A DNA stretch of 52,505 nucleotides from Methanobrevibacter thaueri (lineage in GTDB: Archaea > Methanobacteriota > Methanobacteria > Methanobacteriales > Methanobacteriaceae): positions 1 to 52,505 of the forward strand of contig SUTL01000003.1 of the NCBI GenBank assembly GCA_015062925.1, read 5' to 3'. A model generated the notes under the pieces. That model saw only the letters and a list, made by a program, of their open reading frames with translations. It did not search any database and was not told the origin of the DNA. Position numbers and translations under genes: made by a program. Below are positions 52,427-52,505 of this stretch, piece after piece. How positions within the stretch are numbered: position 1 is the first letter of the stretch; every line of letters starts with the position of its first letter.

Positions 52427-52505
52427 TAGTTGAATAATAGGTTATAATTAATTAAATCATTTTTTTAGCTCTTGTTATATTTTTTAAAAATTTAGATTAA
52501 ACTAT

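Overview
The window is a piece of a methanogenic archaeal chromosome, most likely Methanobrevibacter or a close relative in the Methanobacteriales. The evidence is the very AT-rich sequence, archaeal TATA boxes, GGTGAT-type ribosome binding sites, and typically archaeal or methanogen genes: eIF-5A, pyruvoyl-dependent arginine decarboxylase, a fused NADP phosphatase/NAD kinase, a CfbE-like coenzyme F430 synthetase, GfcR, RibL, a Nog1-like GTPase and PyrI. No rRNA, tRNA, CRISPR array, insertion sequence or integrase was seen.

Layout. 0-3.2 kb: an unknown small gene, a single-domain HsdS-like protein and an HsdM-like protein whose SAM-binding and catalytic motifs have both decayed. 3.2-9.5 kb (minus): a metabolic run from pdaD through NAD(P) phosphatase/kinase and cfbE to hemC, a Gfo/Idh/MocA oxidoreductase and gfcR. 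9.6-11 kb (plus): eIF-5A and agmatinase, divergent from pdaD, which together form a polyamine/hypusine locus. 11-12.4 kb: a purine permease broken by two single-base deletions. 12.4-15.9 kb: a winged-helix regulator facing a five-gene run of exported, zinc-ribbon and membrane proteins without known function. 16-19.6 kb: ornithine cyclodeaminase-like protein, adenine deaminase and a DUF447 protein. 19.7-21.3 kb: a SIS isomerase and a small heat-shock protein. 21.7-25.5 kb: glycosyltransferase, Wzy-like polymerase and Wzx/MurJ-like flippase. 25.6-29.6 kb: CPBP protease, Nog1-like GTPase, AMMECR1 and TldD. 29.7-34.2 kb: an Fe-S GMC-type oxidoreductase, then a minus-strand biosynthetic operon hisA-ribL-argC-flavodoxin-pyrI.

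34.3-42.1 kb is an accessory module: an AraC-family regulator (rare in archaea), a heterodimeric YbtPQ/IrtAB-like ABC pair, and a MacB-like ATPase plus FtsX-type permease. An identical 16-bp DtxR/IdeR-like palindrome lies in front of each transporter operon, which points to iron-responsive control. 42.8-45.7 kb carries a CadC-type ArsR repressor and a heavy-metal P-type ATPase with an unusual His/Cys-rich N-terminal extension. A MATE exporter follows. The window ends with a complete minus-strand peptide/nickel-type ABC importer (binding protein, two permeases, two ATPases).

The strongest leads for undescribed biology are the degenerate HsdM/half-HsdS operon, the putative iron-controlled AraC/ABC module, the Wzx/Wzy-like trio in a pseudomurein-type archaeon, and the zinc-ribbon membrane cluster with its palindromic control region. 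The keto (G+T) content of the plus strand also jumps repeatedly, once inside the adenine deaminase gene.
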